Assembly (NCBI GenBank): GCA_016718265.1
Contig: JADKDZ010000029.1
Coordinates: 1 to 64,000 of the forward strand
Direction of reading: 5' to 3'
Source: Uliginosibacterium sp.
Lineage (GTDB): Bacteria; Pseudomonadota; Gammaproteobacteria; Burkholderiales; Rhodocyclaceae
DNA length: 64,000 bases
Below the pieces are notes generated by a model that worked only from the letters and a program-made list of their open reading frames with translations, did no database searches and was not told where the DNA came from. Position numbers and translations under genes: made by a program. This document shows positions 15,809 to 23,954 of the stretch, one piece after another. The stretch's first letter is position 1, and the number at the start of each line of letters is the position of its first letter.

Positions 15809-16850
15809 ATGGAAATGATTGAACTGGATGGTTCGCAGGGCGAGGGCGGTGGGCAGATTCTGCGCACGGCGCTGAGCCTGTCGATGATTACCGGCACGCC
15901 GTTTCGCATCGAGCGCATTCGCGCCGGGCGGGCGAAGCCGGGTTTGCTGCGCCAGCATCTGACGGCGGTAAACGCTGCGGCGGCGATCTGTGGCGCGGAA
16001 GTGAGCGGGGCCGAGCTGGGCGCGCGGCAGCTCGTCTTTCGCCCGGGCGCGATCCGCGCGGGGGGATTACCGCTTTGCGATCGGCTCGGCCGGCAGCGCG
16101 ACGCTGGTGCTGCAGACGGTGCTGCCGGCCTTGTGGCACGCAGCCGGCCCGAGCACGGTGGCGGTGAGCGGCGGCACGCACAATTCGGCGGCACCGCCGG
16201 CGGATTTTCTGCAGGCCGTGTGGTTGCCGCTGCTGGCGCGGATGGGGGCGGAGATGCGCCTGGATCTGCTGCGCCACGGTTTCTACCCGGCCGGCGGCGG
16301 TGAGCTGGTCGCGCAGGTGGCGCCTTGCCCGGCGTTGCGCCCGCTGTGGCTGGAGGATCGCGGCTCGCTGCAGCATGCCTCTGCCAAGGCGGTGTTTGCG
16401 GGCTTGCCGGCAGAGATCGCCAAGCGCGAGCTGGCGGTGCTGGAGGCGAGCCTGACGCCTGCGCTCGGGGCGCTGGAGACCGAACTGCTCGGCCTGCCGG
16501 CGCACGAGGGGCCGGGCAATGTGGTGATGGTGCGGCTCGCCTATGCGGGGCTGACTGAGCTGTTCACCGCGTTTGGCGAGAAAGGCGTGGCCGCCGAGCT
16601 GGTGGCGAGCCAGCTTGCGCAGGGTGTGCTGGCGCACCAAGCGAGCGGGGCGACTGTGGGCGAGTACCTGGCCGACCAGTTGCTGCTGCCGATTGCGCTG
16701 GCGGGCGGCGGCGGATTTTCGGTGGCGGCGCTATCCTCGCACCTCCACACCAATATCGCCGTGATCGAACGCTTTCTGCCGCTGCGCTTTGCGGTGCGGG
16801 CAGAGGGCGCGATCTGGCGGGTCGAATTGAACGCAGAGGACAGGCGATGA
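15809..16850 (+). CDS. rtcA: RtcA, RNA 3'-terminal phosphate cyclase, frameshifted
   Basis: MEMIELDGSQGEGGGQILRT and IRAGRAKPGLLRQHLTAV are the classic cyclase N-terminus. After FRPGAIRAG the protein continues in another frame as DYRFAIGSAGSATLVLQTVL, then LLRHGFYPAGGG and the catalytic-His region HLHTNIAVIERFLP. One extra G in the six-G run at 16060-16065 accounts for the shift. It is about 346 residues when joined. RtcA converts RNA 3'-phosphates to 2',3'-cyclic phosphates, feeding RtcB, and can adenylate 5'-phosphates. ATG 15809 or 15815. Confidence 0.93.
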
Positions 16851-17242
16851 GCGAAGCAGTCGAGACGGATCTGTATGGCGCACTGGGCGGCGAGGCGGCG
16901 CTGCGCCAGCTGGTGGCGCGCTTCTACGCGCTGATGGACGAGCTGCCCGAGGCTTACGTGATCCGCAAGCTGCACCAGGACGACCTTGGCAGCGCGCGCG
17001 AGAAGCTCTTCGAATACTTCAGTGGCTGGCTCGGCGGCCCGCCGCTCTACGAAAGCAAGTACGGCCATCCGCGGATGCGGGCACGCCACATGCCGTTTGC
17101 GATCGGCGTGGCCGAGCGCGATGCCTGGCTGCTGTGCATGGCGCAGGCCTTTGACGAGACCCTGCCGCCCGGCCCGGCGCGGGACGCCTTCTGGGAGCGG
17201 GTGGTCGCGCTGGCCGACTGGATGCGCAACCGCGAGGGCTGA
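16847..17242 (+). CDS. Group II truncated haemoglobin
   Basis: 131 residues, the usual length of a 2-on-2 globin. Visible are DLYGALGGEAALRQLVARFY (helix A/B), FEYFSGWLGGPPLYESKYGHPRMRARHMPF (E-F region; His in RARHMPF as proximal haem ligand) and W in DAWLLCM at position G8. Such globins bind O2 or NO and handle redox stress. ATG overlaps the rtcA stop (ATGA), making it the last gene of the RNA-repair operon by coupling. A link to oxidative or nitrosative RNA damage is inference. Confidence 0.88.
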   Translation: MSEAVETDLYGALGGEAALRQLVARFYALMDELPEAYVIRKLHQDDLGSAREKLFEYFSGWLGGPPLYESKYGHPRMRARHMPFAIGVAERDAWLLCMAQAFDETLPPGPARDAFWERVVALADWMRNREG

Positions 17243-17313
17243 AGACGGCAGCCGTGGCGGAGGGTCTGGGCTAAAATGGCGGCTCCCCCGCCAACCGCCC
17301 TCCCCGCCCCATC

Positions 17314-18552
17314 ATGAAAACCAAGGGTTTCACGACTTCCATCCTGCATAGCGACCGCTTCGGCGGCGTCGAGCATGGCTCGCTGCACAAGCCGGTGCAC
17401 AACTCCATCACCTTTGCCCACGCCAGCGCGGCGGACATCGCCGCCGTGTTTCAGGGCAAGCAGCCGGGCTTCAGCTACGGCCGCCAGGTGAATCCGACCA
17501 CGATCGCGCTGGAGAAGAAACTCAGCCTGATGGAAGACGGGCTCGCCACCTGCTGCTTTGCCACCGGCATGGCGGCGATCAGCTCCACCTTCCTCGCCCT
17601 GCTGAAGGCGGGCGACCATCTGGTGTCGAGCGCCTTCCTGTTCGGCAATACCAACAGCGTTTTCAACACGCTGAAGAACTTTGGCATTGAAGTCACGTTT
17701 GTCGATGCGACCGAAGTGGCCAACGTCGCGGCCGCGCTGCAGCCCAATACCCGTGCGGTGTTTGTCGAAACGGTGGCCAACCCCTGCACCCAGATCGCCG
17801 ATCTGACCGGCATCGGCACGCTGTGCGCCGAGCGCGGCCTGCTCTACGTGGTGGATAACACCATGACATCGCCCTGGAGCTTCCGCCCCAAGACGGTCGG
17901 CGCCGGGCTGGTGATCAACTCGCTCTCCAAGCACATCGGCGGCCACGGCAACGCCCTGGGTGGCTCGGTCACCGAGACCGGTGTCTTCGACTGGACGCGC
18001 TTCCCGAACCTGATCGAGGCCTACAAGACCGGGCCGGCCAGCAACTGGGGCCTCACCCAGATCAAGAAGAAGGGCCTGCGCGACATGGGCGCCACGCTCG
18101 CGCCGGAATCCGCCCACCACATCGCCATCGGCGCCGAAACCCTGCCGCTGCGCCAGGCCCGCAGCGCCGAAAATGCCGCGCGGCTCGCCGCCTGGTTCGC
18201 CGCCCACCCGGCTATCGCCAAGGTCTTCCACCCCAGCCTCGCGAGCCACCCGCAGCATGGTCGCGCCAAGGCGCTGTTCCGCCATTTCGGCTCGCTGATG
18301 GCGATCGAACTCAAGCCCGAGGTCGACGTCTTCAAGTTCCTCGACGCGCTGGAACTGGTGATCCTCGCCAGCAACCTCGGCGACAACCGCACGCTCGCGA
18401 TTCCTGTCGCCCACACGATCTACGCTGAAATGGGCCCGGTGCGCCGCGCCGAGATGGGCATCGCCGACGGCACCGTGCGCCTCTCGATCGGCATAGAAGA
18501 CGGCGACGACCTGATCGCGGATTTCGAACAGGCGCTGGCGAAGGCGGGCTGA
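17314..18552 (+). CDS. Cys/Met-metabolism PLP-dependent enzyme (cystathionine gamma-synthase family)
   Basis: 412 residues with the trans-sulfuration fold. FSYGRQVNPTTIALEKKLS binds substrate and PLP phosphate, and VINSLSKHIGGHG holds the PLP lysine. MGPVRRAEMGI, IADGTVRLSIGIED close the family pattern. Candidates are cystathionine gamma-synthase, gamma-lyase or methionine gamma-lyase, and the sequence alone does not decide. TAAAAT 17272-17277 may be its -10 box. It lies next to the RNA-repair operon but has its own leader of 71 bases. Confidence 0.85.
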   Translation: MKTKGFTTSILHSDRFGGVEHGSLHKPVHNSITFAHASAADIAAVFQGKQPGFSYGRQVNPTTIALEKKLSLMEDGLATCCFATGMAAISSTFLALLKAGDHLVSSAFLFGNTNSVFNTLKNFGIEVTFVDATEVANVAAALQPNTRAVFVETVANPCTQIADLTGIGTLCAERGLLYVVDNTMTSPWSFRPKTVGAGLVINSLSKHIGGHGNALGGSVTETGVFDWTRFPNLIEAYKTGPASNWGLTQIKKKGLRDMGATLAPESAHHIAIGAETLPLRQARSAENAARLAAWFAAHPAIAKVFHPSLASHPQHGRAKALFRHFGSLMAIELKPEVDVFKFLDALELVILASNLGDNRTLAIPVAHTIYAEMGPVRRAEMGIADGTVRLSIGIEDGDDLIADFEQALAKAG

Positions 18553-18894
18553 GGCCGGACGAAAGCGAATCGACCTGCCTGCAGAGCCGCGCGGGTATTG
18601 GCTTTGCAGGCAGCAGTGCGGACAGGATCAACACGCCATGCACATGGAACCTGCACCGCATGCCGCGACGATGCCAGCGGTTTGCTTCGGCGGTGGAGGC
18701 GTCACTGGAACGGTGCGCAATGCGCTCGCGACGGGGCTGACCCCATTTTTGCTACGTCCGGCTGGCGCGGGCGGGTTGCGTATACCTTGAAACGGGTGGA
18801 TTCAGTTGGCGCCACCCTGAGACTTTCGGCTTGGCAGCGACTGTACTCGGAATATCCTTGCTAAAATCAGGGCTATTCGCCAAAGGGACACATC
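18553..18894. other. 342-base intergenic region
   Basis: It contains palindrome copy 2 and, after that, no supported gene. A 50-codon frame at 18638-18790 has no clear homology or binding site. TAAAAT at 18862-18867 followed by AAAGGGA before ATG 18895 suggests a promoter and ribosome site for the next gene. Confidence 0.4.
18575..18613 (+). repeat. 39-bp palindromic repeat, copy 2
   Basis: CTGCCTGCAGAGCC, loop GCGCGGGTATT, GGCTTTGCAGGCAG. The change of CC to TG in the 5' arm is matched by CA in the 3' arm, so pairing is kept. It lies 22 bases after the PLP-enzyme gene. Confidence 0.85.
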
Positions 18895-19662
18895 ATGAAA
18901 AATATCTTCGTCAAGGCAAGTGCCGCGCTGGCCTTGCTGCTCGCCGCAGCCCAAGCGCCGGCCGCCGTCACCAATGTTCTCAACAATGGCTCGTTCGAAA
19001 CCGGGCTGGCCGGCTGGACCACCGCCACCAACCTGGCCTCCGGAGCGGCCGGAAACTGCGGCTACAACAGCCCCGCCGTTGCGCCGGGCACGGAAACGCT
19101 GACCAGCATGCCCGGCTTTGCCGCTACCGCCGGCACGCGCACCGCGCTGGGTTATGTCCAATCCACCAGCGGTGCCGCCAACCGCTTCAGCTGCGTGCTG
19201 TATCAGGACGTGGCCATTCCCGCCGGGGCGACCACCGCGACTTTCAGCTACGATATTGGCATCAAAAGTGCAGCAGGTAGTAACGTCGATAATGCCGCCC
19301 GCGTCGGCGTTTATTCGACCGCAACCGTACCGGGACTTCTCACTGCGCCCCTGGTCCCCGGCGCCTCCCTGATGCGCACTACTTGGAATGATGTCGCCTT
19401 GAGCAGCATCACCTTGGGGGCCTCATTCGATGTCTCGGCCTTTGCCGGCAGCACTGTGCGCTTTGCGATCATCAACACCGCCTTCAGAAATGGCCAAGAG
19501 GTCATCGGCATCGACAATGTGCAGTTTCTGGTTACGGCACCCGATGCCGCGATCACTGCGGCACCCGTACCGACACTCAACGAGTGGTTGTGCCTGGTGT
19601 TGGCAGGCATGCTCGTAGTGCTGGCAGGGCGAACCCTTCCATCGCGACGCAGACCGGATTGA
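18895..19662 (+). CDS. IPTL-CTERM sorted secreted protein
   Basis: 255 residues. Signal peptide MKNIFVKASAALALLLAAAQ ends at APAAVT. The mature part begins NVLNNGSFETGLAGWTT, the opening of a carbohydrate-binding or jelly-roll-like domain of NGSFE type. The C-terminus is APVPTLNEWLCLVLAGMLVV then TLPSRRRPD, a variant IPTL-CTERM signal: motif, hydrophobic helix, arginine tail. Such tails are recognised by exosortase H-type enzymes in proteobacteria. No exosortase is in the window. Function of the mature part unknown; surface or extracellular matrix role inferred. Confidence 0.82.
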   Translation: MKNIFVKASAALALLLAAAQAPAAVTNVLNNGSFETGLAGWTTATNLASGAAGNCGYNSPAVAPGTETLTSMPGFAATAGTRTALGYVQSTSGAANRFSCVLYQDVAIPAGATTATFSYDIGIKSAAGSNVDNAARVGVYSTATVPGLLTAPLVPGASLMRTTWNDVALSSITLGASFDVSAFAGSTVRFAIINTAFRNGQEVIGIDNVQFLVTAPDAAITAAPVPTLNEWLCLVLAGMLVVLAGRTLPSRRRPD

Positions 19663-19685
19663 AATCATGGGCCCCGCTTTCACTG

Positions 19686-19724
19686 CTGTCTGGAGAGCCG
19701 CTCTGGTATTGGCTCTGTGGGCAG
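19686..19724 (+). repeat. 39-bp palindromic repeat, copy 3
   Basis: CTGTCTGGAGAGCC, loop GCTCTGGTATT, GGCTCTGTGGGCAG. The loop is identical to copy 1; two mismatches or wobbles weaken the outer arm. Just after the IPTL-CTERM gene. Confidence 0.8.
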
Positions 19725-19970
19725 CAGAGGCCGGGATGCTCTTGCTCTCACTTCTCTTGGCCGCTGCAGCCCTCCTCAGGTGACGCCGCGAACCAAGTTA
19801 GAACATCGGATTGCCGAGCATGAGGGTGTAGCCTTCGTCGAACGCTTGAGGGCAGAGTAGCGTCCCCCAGGCGCTCCGCCTCTCTATCGACCTCGAAGTC
19901 AGCGAAGACCAGATCGCGGGTGTTGAGTGGGCACGGGCGAACACGCTCAGTCCCGGGGAAGGTACCAGGC

Positions 19971-20009
19971 CTTCCCGGAGAGCCGCACGGGCACAGTCTT
20001 TGCGGGCGG
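19971..20009 (+). repeat. 39-bp palindromic repeat, copy 4 (degenerate)
   Basis: CTTCCCGGAGAGCC, loop GCACGGGCACA, GTCTTTGCGGGCGG. The architecture and GGAGAGCCGC core remain but the outer pairing is partly lost. Confidence 0.55.
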
Positions 20010-20065
20010 GCTCAGCGATAAACCGATTGGGGTTGTCAGTGTCGATGGTGCGGCGTACCGGAGGC

Positions 20066-21166
20066 TCAGTCGAGACGCGTGAGCACGTGTCCGGCAATGG
20101 CCAGCGAGGCCGTCAGCCCCGGGGATTCGATGCCGAAGAGGTTGATCAGGCCGGGCACGCCGTGGTCGGCCGGGCTCTGGATCAGGAAATCTGCCGCGGC
20201 CTCCCCTGGCGCCGTGATCTTGGGGCGAATGCCGGCATAGGCCGGCACCAGTGAGGCGTCGGCAAGATCGGGCCAGTAGCGCCGCACAGCGGCGTAGAAG
20301 CAGTCAGCGCGCTCGGGGGCCACATCGTAATTGATCGCGTCGATCCACTCGACATCCGGCCCGAAGCGGGCCTGCCCGGCCAGATCGAAGGTGAGGTGTA
20401 CGCCAAGGCCCGCCGCTTCGGGCATCGGATAGATCAGACGCGAGAACGGTGCACGCCCGCTGAGGGCATAGTAGTTGCCTTTTGCATAATGGCAGGGCGG
20501 GATCTTGTTCGCGGGAAAGCCGGTCAGGCGAGCCGCCAGACTGGGTGCATGCAGGCCGGCGGCATTGATGAGCCATCGGGTGCGGAGCGTCATCGCGTCG
20601 TCGCCCCCCGTGTGCAGCACGATGCCATTGGCGTCGATCGCGCCGCCGGTCACGGTGGTACGCAGAACCAGCATGGCGCCCGCGGCTTCCGCATCGCCCA
20701 GCAGGGCGAACATCAGGCCGTGGCTGTCGATAATGCCGGTGGAGGGCGACAGCATCGCGCCGACGCACTGCACGGCGGGCTCCAGCGCACGGGCTTCTTC
20801 TGCGGTAAGCCGGACCACGTCGGTGACCCCGTTGGCAAGGGCCTGCGCGTGATAGTGCGCGAGCGTGTCGAGCTGCGCGGTGCGGGTGGCAACCATCAGC
20901 TTGCCGCAGCGGCGGTGTGCAATGCCGCGCTCGGCGCAGTAGGCATAGAGCTGGTCGCGCCCCTGTACGCACAGCCGGGCCTTGAGCGAGCCCGTGGGGT
21001 AGTAGAGTCCGGCGTGAATGACCTCGCTATTGCGCGAGCTGGTCTCCATGCCCACACGATCGTGCTGCTCCAGGATCAGGGTTTCGATACCACGTTGGGC
21101 GAGTGCCCGCGCACAGGCCAGCCCGACGACGCCCGCACCGATGACGACGGCTTCCACCTCTTCCAT
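20066..21166 (-). CDS. FAD-dependent oxidoreductase, L-2-hydroxyglutarate oxidase-like
   Basis: 366 residues of the DAO family. The FAD Rossmann motif is AVVIGAGVVGLACARALAQRG, ending in E of LILEQHDRVG. SSRNSEVIHAGLYYPTGSLK and FGIESPGLTASLAIAGHV are typical of LhgO/YgaF-like enzymes. Two ATG codons compete; 21166 is preferred because GAGGG lies seven to nine bases upstream, while 21172 sits too close to it. It likely oxidises a 2-hydroxy acid and passes electrons to the quinone pool. The exact substrate is not settled. Confidence 0.82.
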   Translation of the reverse strand: MEEVEAVVIGAGVVGLACARALAQRGIETLILEQHDRVGMETSSRNSEVIHAGLYYPTGSLKARLCVQGRDQLYAYCAERGIAHRRCGKLMVATRTAQLDTLAHYHAQALANGVTDVVRLTAEEARALEPAVQCVGAMLSPSTGIIDSHGLMFALLGDAEAAGAMLVLRTTVTGGAIDANGIVLHTGGDDAMTLRTRWLINAAGLHAPSLAARLTGFPANKIPPCHYAKGNYYALSGRAPFSRLIYPMPEAAGLGVHLTFDLAGQARFGPDVEWIDAINYDVAPERADCFYAAVRRYWPDLADASLVPAYAGIRPKITAPGEAAADFLIQSPADHGVPGLINLFGIESPGLTASLAIAGHVLTRLD

Positions 21167-21618
21167 GCGCATTCCCTCAACGATGACCTGCCCGCGAGTA
21201 TCCCGAGCCTGGGTGGCTGACGCAAGCGGCGGATGCGCAGCCCCTGCGACACGCCACGGTCGCCTCTTGAATTGCCCGAGCGGTGGGCAAGCCATGAGGA
21301 TGGTGCGCACGGCGCACCCTGCGGAGAATTCACCATGAGTGAGGGCCTATCCGAAGAGCCGCTCAAGCATTGGCTCTCAGGGCAGGCCATCGGGAGAAGC
21401 AGCAAGATCGCATTCATGCCGTGAGGGTTGCCTGTCAGCCTTGCTGGCTGCGGCTCTCCAGCCGGTTCCGTTGACGCGCGAATCTGCGTCAAGCCACTGA
21501 TCGCGTTCGCGCGCCCGTCGCAGGCGGCTTGGAATAGGATACATTGCGTGATGCCATGCGCACATGGGCTTTGACGAATGCACATCGCTTAGACGCAAAA
21601 CCCCAAACAGGAGAAAGA
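21167..21618. other. 452-base intergenic region
   Basis: Divergent leader between the FAD oxidoreductase and the polyserine lipoprotein. Contains palindrome copy 5. No other gene or RNA is supported. Confidence 0.4.
21347..21385 (+). repeat. 39-bp palindromic repeat, copy 5
   Basis: CTATCCGAAGAGCC, loop GCTCAAGCATT, GGCTCTCAGGGCAG. Inner stem AGAGCC/GGCTCT kept; outer arm mismatched. Same 14-11-14 spacing as the other copies. Confidence 0.7.
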
Positions 21619-22666
21619 ATGAAACCCACGACCCCAATTCCCCAAACGCTCGGACAGCTTCTGTCGGTATGCCTTGTCTGCTTGGCGCTCGTCGCCTGTG
21701 GCGGCGGAGGGGGCGGCGACAGTGGCGCCGCTTCGAGCAGTTCCTCTTCCTCCAGCAGCTCTTCTTCGAGCAGTTCTTCTTCCAGCAGCTCTTCTTCGAG
21801 CAGCTCCTCGTCAAGCAGTTCTTCGTCCAGCAGCTCAGGCGGGCTCACGCAGGCCGTCAGCTTCCGGACGCTGGCCGAGTCAGGATCTAGCGGCGTGATG
21901 ACGGCCGGCACCCACGTGATCAAGGATCAGGCCGCGCTGGACGCACTGCTGGCCGAGTACTTCGGTGGGGCCAAGTCTTCCTTGCCCAAGGGCAGCGTGG
22001 ACTTCGCCCGCGAGACCGTCCTGGCGGTTTCCACGGGTCAGCTGCCTTTGTGGTAGCTACGTCCAGATCGAAGACATCCAGCAGGCAGAAGCCGGCAAAC
22101 TGAAGGTACGCTACCGTGCGGTACACGACCGCACTGCGATCTGTGTAACGCAGCCCCACAGCCCCGTACATATCGTGGTGGCCGAGCTGGCCGCAAATGC
22201 GGTGCAGGCGTCTGAGTTTGTAGCCTTGGCCGACTCGTCGAACGTGAGCTTCTCCACCCTCGACACCGGCATCAGCTCAGGCGTCACGACTGCGCAGAAT
22301 CGGCTGATCACGGACCAGGCGAGTTTCGCCACCCTGCTGCAGACCCACCTGGCACGCAGCGGCGGCATCAGCATCGATCCGGCATCAGTCGACTTCAGCA
22401 CGCAGTCCGTGGTCGGTGTCTTCCTCGGCAACACGCCGGGAACGCCGTCAGTCGCAGCCAACATCGAGTACCTGAGCCTGAGCAGTGAGGGCGTGCTCTA
22501 TGTCAGAGCAAAGGCCGTGACGACCAGCAATGCCTCGGCGGCGACGCCCGTCACCCAAGCTTTCCACCTGGTCCGTGCCGATGTCGCGCCGGGCGCAATC
22601 AAGGAGGTGGTCTTCCATGTCGAGCCGCAAGTGGCGACCGCCGAGCTGCTGACCGGGCAACGCTGA
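21619..22666 (+). CDS. Polyserine-linker lipoprotein with tandem PrcB-like domains, frameshifted
   Basis: AGGAGAAAGA precedes ATG 21619. A lipoprotein signal ends in the lipobox LVAC, then GGGGGGDSG and 35 consecutive serines (21733-21837). Domain 1 contains VDFARETVLAVSTGQLP and, after the frame change, CGSYVQIEDIQQAEAGKLKV. Domain 2 contains VDFSTQSVVGVFLGNTPG. Both resemble the PrcB C-terminal fold. One extra T at 22047-22049 splits the gene; joined length about 348 residues. Likely an outer-membrane surface protein; polyserine spacers usually link extracellular domains. Confidence 0.75.
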
Positions 22667-22683
22667 GCGACGCATCGACCAAA

Positions 22684-22960
22684 CTTATCGCAGGTACGCG
22701 CGCAGCGCGGCGAGGACTTCGTCAATGTCTTCGCTGCGCTGCGCAGGCGTAGCGTCCGGCGCGCCAAGGTGGTCGCGGATATGGCCTTCGAGCACCTGAT
22801 TCATCAGCCCCGCCACGGCCCCGCGTACCGCGGCAATCTGCTGCAGCACGGCGGCGCACTCGCCGCCCGCTTCCAGCGTCGCCTCCAGTGAGCGCAACTG
22901 GCCCTGGATGCGGCGCACGCGGGTCAGCAAGGGTTTGCGGTCGCGAATGGTGTGGGGCAT
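22684..22960 (-). CDS. dmeR: DmeR/RcnR-type metal-sensing repressor
   Basis: 91 residues, CsoR/RcnR family four-helix repressor. MPHTIRDRKPLL with His3, GGECAAVLQQIAAVRGAV with Cys35, and the GHIRDHL pair (His60, His64) reproduce the RcnR Ni/Co ligand set. It is divergent from the cation efflux gene, with an RcnR-type operator between them. Metal binding would release DNA and induce export. Confidence 0.92.
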
Positions 22961-22984
22961 GGTCGGCCTCGGCGTTCCTGTTTA

Positions 22985-22999
22985 TACTGGGGGGGAGTA
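22985..22999. promoter_or_regulatory. RcnR/DmeR operator TACT-G7-AGTA
   Basis: TACT (22985-22988), seven G residues, AGTA (22996-22999). This matches the RcnR site form TACT-G6-N-AGTA. It lies 25 bases upstream of dmeR and 22 bases before dmeF, so one site could repress both divergent genes. Confidence 0.85.
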
Positions 23000-23021
23000 T
23001 ATATCGACGCCCCGCCAGATC

Positions 23022-23948
23022 ATGTCATCACCCCTCCTTCCTCACCATTGCAGCCACCTGGGCCAGTTTGACGCGGGCAATCCGCTTGCTGAGCGCAAGA
23101 CACGCCTGGCCATCGTCCTGACCTTGCTGATGATGGTCGCCGAGATCGTGGGCGGCTGGTATTTCAACTCGATGGCCTTGCTGGCGGACGGCTGGCACAT
23201 GAGTTCGCACGCGCTGGCCTTGGGCCTCACCATGTTGGCTTACGCCATGGCACGGCGCTATGCCGGCGATGCGCGTTTTTCATTCGGGGCCTGGCGCTTT
23301 GAGGTGCTGGGCAGCTATACCAGCGCGCTGTTGCTGCTGGGCGTGGCGGTGTTGATGCTGGTCGAATCGGCACAGCGTCTGCTGGCACCCTCGCCGATCC
23401 GCTACGACGAGGCGATTGTCGTCGCCATCATCGGCCTGCTGGTCAATCTGGCCTGCGCCTGGCTGCTGCGCGATGAGCATCACCACGATCACGGACATGA
23501 GCATGGCCACGATCATCACCACCATCACGACATGAACCTGCGCGCAGCCTACCTGCATGTGCTGGCGGACGCGGCGACCTCGGTGCTGGCCATCGTGGCG
23601 CTGTTTGCCGGCAGGCTGTGGGGCGCGGCGTGGCTGGATCCGGTGATGGGCGTGGTCGGCGGCGTGCTGGTTGGCAGCTGGTCAATCGGCCTGCTGCGCC
23701 AGAGCGGCCGCACGCTGCTCGATGCGGAAATGGATGCGCCAGTGGTGGCGGAGATTCGCGAGGTGATTGCGGCCAGCCCGATTGCCGCACAGATACTGGA
23801 TCTGCACGTATGGCAGGTGGGGAGGGGCCGCTATGCTTGCATCCTGAGCCTGCTCGCTGCTGAGGCTGTCAGCGCGGACTTCTTCAGGCAGCAGCTGCAG
23901 ATTCATGAAGAGCTGGTGCACATCACGGTGGAAGTGCGCACGGCCTGA
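23022..23948 (+). CDS. dmeF: DmeF, cation diffusion facilitator for Co/Ni
   Basis: 308 residues. SMALLADGWHMSSHALALG carries the CDF metal-site HxxxD-type residues, with six predicted helices. A long His-rich cytoplasmic loop reads EHHHDHGHEHGHDHHHHHDM. HVLADAATSVLAI is the second metal-site half (HxxxD). The C-terminal cytoplasmic domain ends in ITVEVRTA. It exports divalent metals (Co, Ni) from the cytoplasm by proton exchange. ATG 23022 is taken because the conserved DmeF N-terminus (HHCSHLGQF) follows it. Controlled by DmeR. Confidence 0.9.
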   Translation: MSSPLLPHHCSHLGQFDAGNPLAERKTRLAIVLTLLMMVAEIVGGWYFNSMALLADGWHMSSHALALGLTMLAYAMARRYAGDARFSFGAWRFEVLGSYTSALLLLGVAVLMLVESAQRLLAPSPIRYDEAIVVAIIGLLVNLACAWLLRDEHHHDHGHEHGHDHHHHHDMNLRAAYLHVLADAATSVLAIVALFAGRLWGAAWLDPVMGVVGGVLVGSWSIGLLRQSGRTLLDAEMDAPVVAEIREVIAASPIAAQILDLHVWQVGRGRYACILSLLAAEAVSADFFRQQLQIHEELVHITVEVRTA

Positions 23949-23954
23949 GCGGGC

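Larger units (their letters stand above)
19663..20065. other. 403-base intergenic region with two palindromes
   Basis: Holds palindrome copies 3 and 4 with about 245 bases between. Short frames on either strand are unconvincing; one plus-strand piece reads IDLEVSEDQIAGVEWARANT with no recognised relative. It may be remnant sequence. Confidence 0.4.

Noticed and set aside
18638..18790. 50-codon frame between the PLP enzyme and IPTL-CTERM genes
   Set aside because: No ribosome site, no homology seen, and atypical length; treated as intergenic.
15750..21385. Palindromic repeats as a CRISPR array
   Set aside because: Copies are hundreds to thousands of bases apart with genes between, not regular repeats with spacers.
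22989..22995. Seven-G run as another homopolymer error or phase-variable tract
   Set aside because: It is intergenic and matches the G-run inside the RcnR-type operator, flanked by TACT and AGTA.
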